Shown here: positions 10,532 through 20,628 of the stretch, piece by piece | How the letters are laid out: each line of letters begins with the position of its first letter | How positions within the stretch are numbered: position 1 is the first letter of the stretch | Source of the DNA: Myxococcales bacterium | GTDB taxonomy: Bacteria > Myxococcota_A > Polyangia > Polyangiales > JADJMO01 | Length of the DNA stretch: 64,000 bases | Direction: 5' to 3' | Assembly: GCA_016709545.1 (NCBI GenBank) | Contig: JADJMO010000006.1 | Span: 440,289-504,288, forward strand | The notes under the pieces: generated by a model | Told to the model about the DNA's origin: nothing | Seen by the model: only the letters and a program-made list of their open reading frames with translations | Database searches by the model: none | Translations under genes and position numbers: made by a program

Positions 10532-11173
10532 ATGTTCGGTGCGGGAGCGATGGAGCGCTACACGGCGGCGGTCCAGCAGAAGACGGGCCTCCACGCGCAG
10601 CAGGACCGCTTCGTCGGTCAGTTCCAGGGCTTGCCGGGGTCGGCGCGCATCCAGATGGTCGGCAACCACGCTGGCGCGTTCCGGGGGGACGGCGGTTTGT
10701 TCGGGGGGCTCGCGGGCCTGCTCGGTGGCGCGGGTGGGATGGCCCAGGCCATGACGGGCGGCGCGTTCTTCATGCAGCAGGACTACGTGATCGAGCTCCC
10801 GGGCAACCGCCTGCCGGGTGGTTCGCTCCGCGAGCAGACCTCGCTGTTCCGGGACCACACCTGGCAACAGCGCCCGGCCATCGGCCCGCGCGCCTCGTCG
10901 GGGGTGCCCTGGATCGACCAGCGCTACGAGGTGTCGAGCCCGGACCCTCGCTTCATGGCCTACGTGTGCGCCTCCCCGGAGCTCGGCCCGCTGCTCGGGC
11001 GATGGCCGCAGGTGAACTTGAGCTGGGAGGCGGAGCGCGTGTGGCTGCAGCTGATCGACTCGCCGGCGCGCATCACCAGTCATTTCGGCGTCGATGCGCA
11101 GCAGAACGGCGATCTGGTGCTGCAGGGGATGTGGCTCGTGGCCGCTGCGGCCCGCGCGACCTTCGCGCGCTGA
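10532..11173 (+). CDS. Conserved-looking protein of unknown function (213 aa)
   Basis: No family recognised. The ATG at 10532 has a strong ribosome-binding site (GGAGGGAGG, 8 or so bases upstream), starts 32 bp after the PH-domain gene and is probably co-transcribed with it. The protein has a Met/Gly-rich stretch GGLAGLLGGAGGMAQAMTGG (about residues 56-75) that could be a flexible or weakly membrane-active segment. A soluble alpha/beta portion follows, with ASPELGPLLGRWPQVNLSWE and SHFGVDAQQNGDLVLQGMW. No signal peptide, Cys motif or catalytic signature was seen. Codon usage matches the neighbours, supporting a genuine gene. Confidence 0.65.
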   Translation: MFGAGAMERYTAAVQQKTGLHAQQDRFVGQFQGLPGSARIQMVGNHAGAFRGDGGLFGGLAGLLGGAGGMAQAMTGGAFFMQQDYVIELPGNRLPGGSLREQTSLFRDHTWQQRPAIGPRASSGVPWIDQRYEVSSPDPRFMAYVCASPELGPLLGRWPQVNLSWEAERVWLQLIDSPARITSHFGVDAQQNGDLVLQGMWLVAAAARATFAR

Positions 11174-11282
11174 GCGAAACGAAGTGGAGCGAAGCATCGG
11201 CCGCCTCCATGGGCGGCCGACAAAGATTCACAGTCTGAGCGGCAGACGAAGATCCACGGACTCTGCGCTATGCTGCGCGCCG

Positions 11283-12257
11283 ATGAAACCTCTCGTGCTC
11301 GCCTCCTTCGTCAGCGTCGCCGGTCTCGCGCTCCTCGCCGTTCCTGCCTGCAGCGGTAGCTCGGCCACCACCGATGGCCCCGTGGACACGGGCACGCTCG
11401 ACACGGGCGCGCCGGACACGACGCCCGCGGACACGACGCCCGCGGACACCGGCCTCGCCGACACGGGGACCCTCGACACCGCGACCGCCGACGCCGACGC
11501 GCCCATCCCGTGGCCGACCTGCGACGCCAAGCCGGCCACCGCCACGACGAGCACGCTGCCAGAGATCTGGAAGGCGAACCCCACCACGCCGGTCTTCACC
11601 TGGGTGTCCGGCGCGATCGTCACGGGCGTCTCGCAGGGTGGATGCAGCGCGGGCAAGGCCTGTCAGATCTTCCTGCAGGACGGCAGCTTCGCCACGCTGG
11701 CGGCCTCGAGCGGCCACGCGATCAAGTTCTTCGCGTCGATCGTCACCGGCGAGCGGTTCGCGGGCATCGCCGTGGGCGACAAGGTCGACGTGGCGGCGTA
11801 CGCCATCCGCTACACGCTCGGCGGGCAGAACGAGCTCCTGCTCGAAGTGAACGACCTGCTGCGCGGGTGCATGAAGAAGACGGGCACCGGCACCATCGAT
11901 CCGGTCGCCGCCACGCTCGCCGAGCTCGGCACCGTCGACGCATACGAGAACAAGTACGGGCCGGTGCTGGTGAAGGCCGTCGAGCTCTCCGGCAAGCCGG
12001 ACGTCTCGCTCGGGATGACCTTCGGCCTCTTCACCCTCGGCGTCGACGCCGGGGGCGCGCCGAACGTCAGCCTGAGCCCCTACTTCTTGCCGGGCGCCTC
12101 GTTCACGGCGCCGCTCGTCCCCTCGACCAAGATCGACTTCACGAGCGTCACCGGCGTCTTCGGCATGTTCGTGGTCAGCCCGACCGGCGACGCGGGCACC
12201 GCCACCAAGTACCTGCAGATCTACCCGCGCACGATGGCGGATCTGGTGAAGAAGTGA
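11283..12257 (+). CDS. Lipoprotein with Asp-Thr-rich linker, unknown function
   Basis: A 324-residue secreted lipoprotein. The start at 11283 gives a signal peptide MKPLVLASFVSVAGLALLAV and lipobox AVPAC (lipid-modified Cys about residue 23). The next 45 residues are a repeated DTG/DTTPAD linker (for example TDGPVDTGTLDTGAPDTTPA), a feature seen in many myxobacterial surface lipoproteins. The rest is beta-rich, with CDAKPATATTSTLPEIWKAN, GGCSAGKACQIFLQDG and VAAYAIRYTLGGQNELLLEV. This resembles the OB-like repeat at the C-terminus of the amidohydrolase lipoprotein at 25.4-28.0 kb (there, VGDEVKVTGTF and TVNNVEAVTA), so a shared domain is plausible. The gene ends in GTGA, overlapping the GTG start of the crotonase. 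Confidence 0.75.
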   Translation: MKPLVLASFVSVAGLALLAVPACSGSSATTDGPVDTGTLDTGAPDTTPADTTPADTGLADTGTLDTATADADAPIPWPTCDAKPATATTSTLPEIWKANPTTPVFTWVSGAIVTGVSQGGCSAGKACQIFLQDGSFATLAASSGHAIKFFASIVTGERFAGIAVGDKVDVAAYAIRYTLGGQNELLLEVNDLLRGCMKKTGTGTIDPVAATLAELGTVDAYENKYGPVLVKAVELSGKPDVSLGMTFGLFTLGVDAGGAPNVSLSPYFLPGASFTAPLVPSTKIDFTSVTGVFGMFVVSPTGDAGTATKYLQIYPRTMADLVKK

Positions 12258-13000
12258 GCGTCCGCATCGAGCGGGACGGCCCCGTCGCCACCATCGTCCT
12301 CGCGCGACCGTCGGTGAAGAACGCGGTCGACCGGCCGACGGCCGACGCGCTCGCCGACGCGTTCCGGATCTTCGAGGGCGACCACGACGCGCTCGTCGCC
12401 GTGCTGTGGGGCGAGGGCGGCACGTTCTGCGCGGGCGCCGATCTCAAGGCGATCGGCAGCGAGCGCATGAACCGCGTCGCCAAGGACGGCGACGGCCCGA
12501 TGGGGCCGACGCGCATGCTGCTCGGCAAGCCGGTCATCGCGGCCATCGAGGGGCACGCGGTGGCGGGGGGGCTCGAGCTCGCCTGCTGGTGCGACCTGCG
12601 GGTCGCCGCGCGCGATGCGGAGCTCGGGGTTGCCTGCCGACGGTGGGGCGTGCCGCTCATCGACGGCGGCACCATCCGCCTCCCGCGCCTCATCGGCCTC
12701 TCGCACGCGCTCGATCTCATCCTCACCGGGCGGTCGATCGACGCCACGGAGGCCCACCGCATCGGCCTCGTGAACCGCGTGGTGGAGCCGGGCCGCGCGC
12801 GGGTGGAGGCCGAGGCGCTGGCGCGCCAGATCGCCAAGCACCCCCAGATCTGCCTGCGCGAGGACCGCGCGAGCGCGTACGAGCAGGCGGGGCTCTCGAT
12901 CGAGGACGCGCTCGAGAAGGAGCTCGAGCACGGCCTGCGCTCGTTCTCGTCTCCGGAGCTCGAGCGCGGCGTGCGACGGTTCGTGGCGGGCGAGCGCTAG
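12254..13000 (+). CDS. Crotonase-fold (enoyl-CoA hydratase/isomerase superfamily) protein with atypical active site
   Basis: A 248-residue crotonase-superfamily enzyme, probably acting on an acyl-CoA thioester. The first oxyanion-hole segment is GEGGTFCAGADLKAIG and the second KPVIAAIEGHAVAGGLELAC, both canonical. At the positions where hydratases usually carry two catalytic glutamates, the sequence reads ELGVACRRWGVPLIDGGTIR. The usual P-E pair is missing, with Arg in one place and Asp in the other. Simple hydratase activity is therefore doubtful; an isomerase, hydrolase or related activity is as likely. The GTG start at 12254 overlaps the lipoprotein stop by four bases. The stop TAG (12998-13000) overlaps the convergent DUF4349 gene's stop by four bases. 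Confidence 0.85.
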   Translation: MSVRIERDGPVATIVLARPSVKNAVDRPTADALADAFRIFEGDHDALVAVLWGEGGTFCAGADLKAIGSERMNRVAKDGDGPMGPTRMLLGKPVIAAIEGHAVAGGLELACWCDLRVAARDAELGVACRRWGVPLIDGGTIRLPRLIGLSHALDLILTGRSIDATEAHRIGLVNRVVEPGRARVEAEALARQIAKHPQICLREDRASAYEQAGLSIEDALEKELEHGLRSFSSPELERGVRRFVAGER

Positions 13001-14156
13001 AACGCGACGTGGAAGGTGAGGGCGGAGGAGGCGGCCATGTGCGCCCCCACGTCCTTGTTGCCGACGAGCGCGAGCGCGCGACCGGTGAGGTCGAGCATCA
13101 CCATCTTGCTCTTGTAGATCTCGAGCCCGAGCGTGACGCCGGCCGCGAAGTCGTTGAGCCCGAGGGTGCGCGCGTAGCCCATGCGGAACCCGAAGTACGG
13201 GTTGAGGAAGCGACGCTTGCCGCCCTCGCCGCGGAAGAAGTCGCCGAGCCAGCCGACGCGGATGCCGGGGTGCAGCTTGGCCTTCGGGTTGTACGTGGGG
13301 TTGAGCTCGTCGGGCGAGGTCGTGAACAGCGACACGTGGATGGTCGCGCGGGCCGCGCGGTCCTTCATGAACGCCATGTCGCCCTTGACCCGGTCGATCT
13401 CCGAGCGGATGCGGCGCATCTCGTTCTCGATCTGGAGGATCTCGGTGACGCTGTTGGCCTTGGCGAGGATCTCCTCGTAGCGCTTGAGCGAGACGTGGAG
13501 GTTGCGCGGGTAGATCTTGGCGTCGTGGAACTGCTTGGTGATGTCGCGGGCCACGATGTTGCGCGCGCGCACCGTGCCGAGGCCGCCGATCTCGTCGAGG
13601 AACGTGCCCGCGTCGCCCGAGGGCACGCGGATGGTGAAGTTGGCGCTCACACGGCCGCGGTCGTCGGTGACCACGTCGTTGATCGTCTGCCCCGCGTGCT
13701 TCTTGACGAACTCTCGCAGCTTGGCGGCGGCGTCGTGGACCTTCTCGACCTCGACGGACATGTTGGCCTCGATGTCGAGCATGTCCTTCTGCTGCCCGGC
13801 CTCGGCCGGCTTGGGCGAGGGCGGGGGCTGTTGCCCGCCACCGCCGCCGCTGTCGGCCACGCCATCCTCGTCCACGTCGCTCGACGTGGTCTTCTTGGTG
13901 ACGCTGGCGACCTCGACGCTCTCGGCGTGGTAGGTCACGCCGCCGGTCGACCCGGCGGCGACGCCAGGCACGTTCTGTACGACGGGCGGAGGCGCCATCG
14001 GGCCACTCGGGACGCTGTCCCCGTAGCCGTAGTTGCCAGCGACGTACGCGGGCGCTCCTTGGGGAGAGCGCTCGGCGCGGTGCGGTAGGCGGCCTTGCTG
14101 GCGCCGCAGCCGGCGAGGACGACGGAAAACAGGGCGAGGAGGAGATCGTTTCGCAT
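12997..14156 (-). CDS. DUF4349-type lipoprotein (one apparent frameshift)
   Basis: Predicted envelope lipoprotein. The ATG at 14156 gives signal peptide MRNDLLLALFSVVLAGC with the lipid-modified Cys at about residue 17, followed by GASKAAYRTAPSA. The matching continuation APAYVAGNYGYGDSVPSGPM is in another frame, so a one-base indel lies at about 14055-14080, beside a GGGG run. Downstream, YHAESVEVASVT is followed by a low-complexity GGGGGQQPPPSPKP stretch. The DUF4349 core then reads MLDIEANMSVEVEKVHDAAA, FTIRVPSGDAGTFLDEIGGLG, ITKQFHDAKIYPRNLHVSLK, and a coiled coil EILQIENEMRRIRSEIDRVK. DUF4349 proteins normally end with a membrane helix. Here the C-terminus instead looks beta-barrel-like (PYFGFRMGYARTLGLNDFAA, ending in F), a distinctive feature. 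Confidence 0.8.
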
Positions 14157-14190
14157 GGTCGTCCGTGGGAACGGGGTTCGACCGCGAACC

Positions 14191-14949
14191 TTACACCCGT
14201 TGTGACTTCGCCACGTCCACGAGCTCACCCTGGCGGAGCGGAGCGATGACCGAGGCCTCGACGTCGAACTCGTCCGGATAGTGCACGAGGCGCATCTTCT
14301 GCCGGAGCGGCGCGGGCAGTGCGGCGAGCGCAGAATACGGCGTGTGTGTGCCGTGGTTGGTCTCGTGGACCACCAGATCCGCCGTCGAGAGCCACTCGAT
14401 CAGCGTCGGATCGAACGAGGTGTCGGCGCTGTGCCCGAGGGTCTGGCCGGCTGCCGTGATCCGCAGCGCCGTGGTCGGGATGTGATGCAGGGTGTGGCGA
14501 CATTCGAGGGAAAAGGGCCCGCACGGGACCGCGCGACCCTCCTCGAGCAGGTGCACGTCGAAGTAGTCGTCGAGGTGCATCTCGATCGGCGGGGCACCGA
14601 CGGCGGGCTGCAGGTGTCGCATGCCGGCGGCGAGGTGTCCCTGCCAGAGCTCCTCGAGCACGTCGCGGTGCAAGTAGAGCGGGAGCTTGCGCTGCTGCAC
14701 GAAGCGCAGGAAGAAGGCGAACGACTCGAGACCCGAGCAGTGGTCGGCGTGGAGGTGGGTGAGCACCACCGCCTCGATGCGCTCGGGGCCGAGCGTGAGT
14801 CCTGCCTGCACGGTCGCCTCGCGCAGCATCTTCTGGATGGGGTGCGGGCAGTCGACGAGGATCCAGTGGTCGTCGTGCTCGACCGCGAGGCAGGTCGAGT
14901 AGTAGCGCGCGGCGAAGGCGTCGCCGACGCCGAGGGGCAGGAGCCGCAT
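14191..14949 (-). CDS. Metallo-beta-lactamase-fold hydrolase
   Basis: A 252-residue MBL-fold protein starting MRLLPLGVGDAFAARYYSTC at 14949. Metal ligands are visible: LTHLHADHCSG (H-x-H-x-D-H), HHIPTTALRI, SADTSFDP (the bridging Asp) and VVHETNHG. The early LPLGVGDAF and the spacing recall the ribonuclease Z / ElaC and lactonase-like branch. However, the protein is shorter than RNase Z and the exosite is not evident, so it is called only a hydrolase. Upstream in-frame codons exist, but this ATG gives the normal family N-terminus. It lies 34 bp downstream of the methyltransferase gene and 34 bp upstream of the DUF4349 gene on the same strand. Confidence 0.85.
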   Translation of the reverse strand: MRLLPLGVGDAFAARYYSTCLAVEHDDHWILVDCPHPIQKMLREATVQAGLTLGPERIEAVVLTHLHADHCSGLESFAFFLRFVQQRKLPLYLHRDVLEELWQGHLAAGMRHLQPAVGAPPIEMHLDDYFDVHLLEEGRAVPCGPFSLECRHTLHHIPTTALRITAAGQTLGHSADTSFDPTLIEWLSTADLVVHETNHGTHTPYSALAALPAPLRQKMRLVHYPDEFDVEASVIAPLRQGELVDVAKSQRV

Positions 14950-14983
14950 GACCGCGAGCGTAGGGTCGCCCCCCCGCGAGGGT

Positions 14984-15771
14984 CTAGCGGGCGCGGCAGG
15001 TGTAGACGAGCGAGTCCGCGTGCCGGTCGGCCGGCGCGCCGCCGAAGTCACCGGCGAGCGACTCGATGGCGAAGCCGTTGTAGTGGAGCAGCGCCTCGAG
15101 CTCGGCGGGGAAGAACTGCCGGTGCGCGAGCGGCGTGACGAACGAGTGGTCGTCGGCCTCGTGCTCCATCGCGACGAACAGCACCTGCCGCAGGGGCTCG
15201 TAGTCGAAGCGCTCGCGGTAGCGGTAGCGGCGCCCGTCGGGGTGGCGGACGTCGGGCAGGCGATACGTGCGCGAAGGGTCTCGCGCGAGGTCGATGGGTG
15301 ACGGCATGCTCACGTCGAACACGAACCGGCCCTTGGGCGCGAGGTGCGCGCGGACGCGCGCGAGGAACCGCTCGACGTCCTCGCGCGTGTAGAGGTGGAG
15401 GAACGTGTTGAACGTGCAGAGCACGAGCGGGAAGCGCGCGCCCGGCACCTTCTTGTCGCGCATGTCGCCGCGGAGCAGGCGTACCCTCCCGCGCACGTCT
15501 TCCTTCTCGTTGGCGAGGCGCGCGCGCAGATCGGCGAGCATCTCGGCGCTCAGGTCGACGCCGGTGACGGGGACCCCGGCGCGCGCGATGGGGAGCGCGA
15601 TGCGGCCGTTGCCGCACCCGTACTCGAGGACGGAGCGGGCACCGCGCGCGAGCTCGACGTAGAACCGCACGTCCTCGCTGCGGCGCGCGTAGGTGCGGGC
15701 GTACAGCGCCGGGTCCTCGTAGTGCGCGGACGAGCCGACCTCGAGCTCGCGATCGGCGCCGCGACGGGCCA

Positions 15772-15772
<1 letters not shown>
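14984..15772 (-). CDS. Class I SAM-dependent methyltransferase
   Basis: A 262-residue soluble methyltransferase. Motif I SVLEYGCGNGRIALPIARAG binds S-adenosylmethionine. VTGVDLSAEMLADLRARL gives the acidic residue at the end of strand 2, and LVLCTFNTFLHLYTREDVER is the family's post-motif region. The C-terminal half (RFDYEPLRQVLFVAMEHEAD, ALLHYNGFAIESLAGDFGG) is typical of small-molecule methyltransferases of the Methyltransf_25 type; the substrate is unknown. The ATG at 15772 overlaps the upstream zinc-ribbon gene's stop by one base (TGATG), so the two are translationally coupled. Confidence 0.9.
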
Positions 15773-17634
<1,862 letters not shown>

Positions 17635-17706
17635 GGCGGGAGCAGCTTAGGAGATCCCCACGCGGTTCGCACTGCTCGAACCCGTGTCGGCCTGCGTGGC
17701 GATCCG

Positions 17707-18639
17707 TTACGCGTGCTTCGGAGGCGCCGATTTCGAGGGCGGAACGTCGATCTCGATCTGGTCGACGCCGCGCACCCGCGCGCGCACGAGGGCCACGCCC
17801 GCTCGCTCGATCACGTCGGGGCCGCTCTCGGCCGACGGCGGGATCCACACGGCGGCGCCGATGCAGACCGTGACGTTTCGCGCGGCGTCGAGCTCGAACG
17901 GCTCCTTGGACACGGCGCGCGACATGCGATCGGCGACGACCTGGGCCGCGTGCGCGTCGGCGCCGGGCAGGAGCACGATGAGCTCGTCGTCCAGGAAGCG
18001 CGCGAGCAGGTCGTACTCGCGACGACCGGCGCGGAGGCGGCGGGCGAGCTCCTCGAGCAGCTCGTCGCCGCGGGCCTGGCCGAGCTGGGTGTTCAGCTGG
18101 CCCATGTTGTCGACGTCGATGCGCAGGAGCGCGTAGCTGTCCCAGGCGCGTGCCGCGCGGCCGTGCTCGCGCTCGAGCTCCTCGAGGAAGCGGCGGCGGT
18201 TCGGCAGCTGGGTGAGGGCGTCGGTGGCGGTGACCTGCTCGAGACGGGTGAGCAGCTGCTGCGAGCGACGCTCGGCGGACCGCTCGCGCGTGAGATCGCG
18301 CACGACGCCGACCCAGCCGAGCAACCCGGCGCCGCCCTGGATCGGCGTGGTCGCGAAGCGCACGATGCGCGGCGAAGGACGCTGCAGCTCGAGCTCGGTG
18401 ACCTGCTGCACGGCGCCGCCCGCGGCGTAGGCCATGTCGCGCAGGGTGTCGGGCTCGTCGCAGGCCTGGGCGAGCCGCGCGACGACGTAGTCCTGCGGGT
18501 GACCGACCAGCGCGGCGGGCTCGACGCCGAAGAGCTCGCCGATGCGCCGACCGACGACGCGACAGCGACCATCCCGATCGAACACGAGCACACCCTCGTC
18601 GGCGACCTCGAGGATCGCCATGAGCGCCTCTTCCTGCAT
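17707..18639 (-). CDS. PAS-GGDEF protein with degenerate diguanylate cyclase motif
   Basis: A 310-residue cytoplasmic signalling protein. Residues 1-115 form a PAS domain (ILEVADEGVLVFDRDGRCRV, FATTPIQGGAGLLGWVGVVR). A short helix joins it to a GGDEF domain beginning TATDALTQLPNRRRFLEELE. The substrate-binding strand LRIDVDNMGQLN is recognisable, but the signature that should read GGDEF is LDDEL (in LLARFLDDELIVLLPG). The active-site Gly-Gly is thus Leu-Asp, so diguanylate cyclase activity is unlikely and a GTP- or c-di-GMP-sensing role is more plausible. No RxxD inhibitory site was seen in the expected place. The ATG at 18639 lies 29 bp after recQ's stop on the same strand. Confidence 0.85.
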   Translation of the reverse strand: MQEEALMAILEVADEGVLVFDRDGRCRVVGRRIGELFGVEPAALVGHPQDYVVARLAQACDEPDTLRDMAYAAGGAVQQVTELELQRPSPRIVRFATTPIQGGAGLLGWVGVVRDLTRERSAERRSQQLLTRLEQVTATDALTQLPNRRRFLEELEREHGRAARAWDSYALLRIDVDNMGQLNTQLGQARGDELLEELARRLRAGRREYDLLARFLDDELIVLLPGADAHAAQVVADRMSRAVSKEPFELDAARNVTVCIGAAVWIPPSAESGPDVIERAGVALVRARVRGVDQIEIDVPPSKSAPPKHA

Positions 18640-18668
18640 GCCCGAAGGACCGTACCAGAGATCCCGCG

Positions 18669-20591
18669 CTACGGCGTGCGCCGGATCACCTCGAGGAACG
18701 CAGGGCCGTAGGCCTCGACGCGGTAGGGGCCCATGCCCGGCACCGTGAGCATCGCCGCGGCGTCGCGTGGCCGCACCTCCGCCATCGCGACGAGCGTGCT
18801 GTCGTGCGCGACGACGTAAGGTGGGACCTTGCGCAGCTTGGCGAGCTCGGCGCGCGCCGCGCGGAGGGCCTCGAACAGCGCGCCCCCGGCGCCCTCCACC
18901 TTCGCGGCCTTGCTCGCCCGGGGCGAACGGCTGCGCTCGCGCATCTCCTTGGGCAGCCGGAAGCGCGCGCGGGCCTCGCCGCGCATGATGCGCCCGCCGT
19001 CGGCAGTGAGGATCGGCACCGGGTGGTCGGTGGCGGTGAGGTCGATCCAGCCGGTGGCGAGCATGCCGCGCAGGAGCGCGAGAACCCAGGCCTGCGGCTT
19101 GTCCTTCAAGAGGCCGAACGTGGAGAGCTGGTCGAAGCCGAACCGCTCGACGCGGTCGCTGCGCTCGCCGCGGAGCATCTCGGCGACGGCGACGAGACCG
19201 CCACGGCCGCGGGCGCGCGCGACGCCGGCGAGCGCCTTCTTGACGACCAGCGCTTCTTCTTCGGCGAGCTCCTCGGCCTCGCCGCGCTCGTCGGACTCGG
19301 TGCAGACGTCGCAGTGCCCGCACCCGCCGAGCACCTCTTGCTCGTCGCCGAAGTAGCGGAGGATGAAGTCGTGCCGGCAGGCACCGGCGTCGAGGTAGCG
19401 GAGGATCTCGCGGAACAGGCCCCACTGGCGGGCGGCGACCTCGCGCGGGGCGGGGCCGTCGTCGCCGAGCTCGCAGAGGCGGCGGCGGACGGCGACGTCC
19501 ATGCCGCTGCAGAGCAAGAGGCCGTGCGCCTCCTCGCCGTCGCGGCCGGCGCGGCCGACCTCCTGGTAGTAGCCCTCGAGCGAGCCCGGCGGCTGCGCGT
19601 GCACGACGATGCGCACGTCGGCGCGATCGATGCCCATGCCGAAGGCGTTGGTGGCGGTGACCACGGGGAGCTTGCCGCTCGCGAAGCGCGCGTTCACGTC
19701 GGCGCGCAGGTCGCCGTCCAGGCCCGCGTGGTAGGCCGCGACCTCGAAGCCCTTGTCCCTGAGGTGGCTCGCGTACTGCTCGGTGGTCTTTCGCGTGGCG
19801 CAGTAGACGATGCCCGCGCCCTTCGGGGCTCGCGCGGTGCCGAGCGTGCGCAGGAGCGCGTCCTCGACGGCGCGGCGCGCCTCCTTCGGGCCCTCGACGT
19901 GGCGCGCCTCGAGGTGCAGGTTCTCGCGGGCGAAACCCCGGACGACGACGTGCGGGTCGCGGAGGCCGAGGCGGGCGACGATCTCCTCGCGCACGCGCGG
20001 CGTGGCGGTGGCGGTGCACGCGAGGATGCGGCGGGGCGCGAGGCGCGTGAGGACGTCGCCGAGGCGCAGGTAGTCGGGGCGGAAGTCGTGGCCCCACTGC
20101 GCAATGCAGTGCGCCTCGTCGACCGCGACCATCTCGACGCGGCACGCGCGGAGGAAATCGACGAACCAGTCGGAGGCGAGCCGCTCGGGCGCGCAGTAGA
20201 GGAGCTCGTAGTGGCCGGCGCGCGCGTCGCGTTCGCGCTGGCGGCGCAGCTCCGGGTCGACCGTGGAGGCGAGGAACGACGCGCGGATGCCGCGCGCGGT
20301 GAGGCCGCGGACCTGGTCCTCCATCAGCGCGACGAGCGGCGAGATGACCACCGTGAGGCCGGGCAGCATCACCGCGGGCAGCTGGTAGGTGAGGGATTTG
20401 CCGCCGCCGGTCGGCGCGACCACGAGCACCTGGCCGGGGGAGCCGAGCAGGGCGTCGATGGCCTCGCGCTGCCAGGGGCGGAAGCTGTCGAGGCCGAAGC
20501 GCTTCTGCAGCACCTCGTCCATCGAGGCCCCCTCGATCTTCGGGGCCGCTTCCTCGGGCATCATCATCGGTGCGTTCTCTACCACGAGCAT
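18669..20591 (-). CDS. recQ: RecQ-family ATP-dependent DNA helicase
   Basis: A 640-residue 3'-5' DNA helicase of recombination repair. Motif 0 is DSFRPWQREAID, Walker A VVAPTGGGKSLTYQLPA, and motif II AVDEAHCIAQWGHDFRPDYL, with the RecQ-specific aromatic loop. Motif III is CTATATPRVREEI; FGMGIDRADVR and YYQEVGRAGRDGE are motifs V and VI. The RQC zinc site is CRHDFILRYFGDEQ with CGHCDVC. The C-terminal HRDC-like region (about 565-640) ends MLTVPGMGPYRVEAYGPAF. The length is normal. The start at 20591 gives a 23-residue leader before MDEVLQKRFG; the ATGs at 20567 or 20522 are possible instead. It lies 37 bp after the kinase gene and is probably in the same minus-strand unit. Confidence 0.93.
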   Translation of the reverse strand: MLVVENAPMMMPEEAAPKIEGASMDEVLQKRFGLDSFRPWQREAIDALLGSPGQVLVVAPTGGGKSLTYQLPAVMLPGLTVVISPLVALMEDQVRGLTARGIRASFLASTVDPELRRQRERDARAGHYELLYCAPERLASDWFVDFLRACRVEMVAVDEAHCIAQWGHDFRPDYLRLGDVLTRLAPRRILACTATATPRVREEIVARLGLRDPHVVVRGFARENLHLEARHVEGPKEARRAVEDALLRTLGTARAPKGAGIVYCATRKTTEQYASHLRDKGFEVAAYHAGLDGDLRADVNARFASGKLPVVTATNAFGMGIDRADVRIVVHAQPPGSLEGYYQEVGRAGRDGEEAHGLLLCSGMDVAVRRRLCELGDDGPAPREVAARQWGLFREILRYLDAGACRHDFILRYFGDEQEVLGGCGHCDVCTESDERGEAEELAEEEALVVKKALAGVARARGRGGLVAVAEMLRGERSDRVERFGFDQLSTFGLLKDKPQAWVLALLRGMLATGWIDLTATDHPVPILTADGGRIMRGEARARFRLPKEMRERSRSPRASKAAKVEGAGGALFEALRAARAELAKLRKVPPYVVAHDSTLVAMAEVRPRDAAAMLTVPGMGPYRVEAYGPAFLEVIRRTP

Positions 20592-20628
20592 GATGCCGTG
20601 GGTCGGCGCGAGCCGCCGCGGAGTTGCG

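Noticed and set aside
14191..14949. Calling the MBL-fold protein ribonuclease Z
   Set aside because: The H-x-H-x-D-H motif is shared by many hydrolases, and the exosite typical of RNase Z was not visible.
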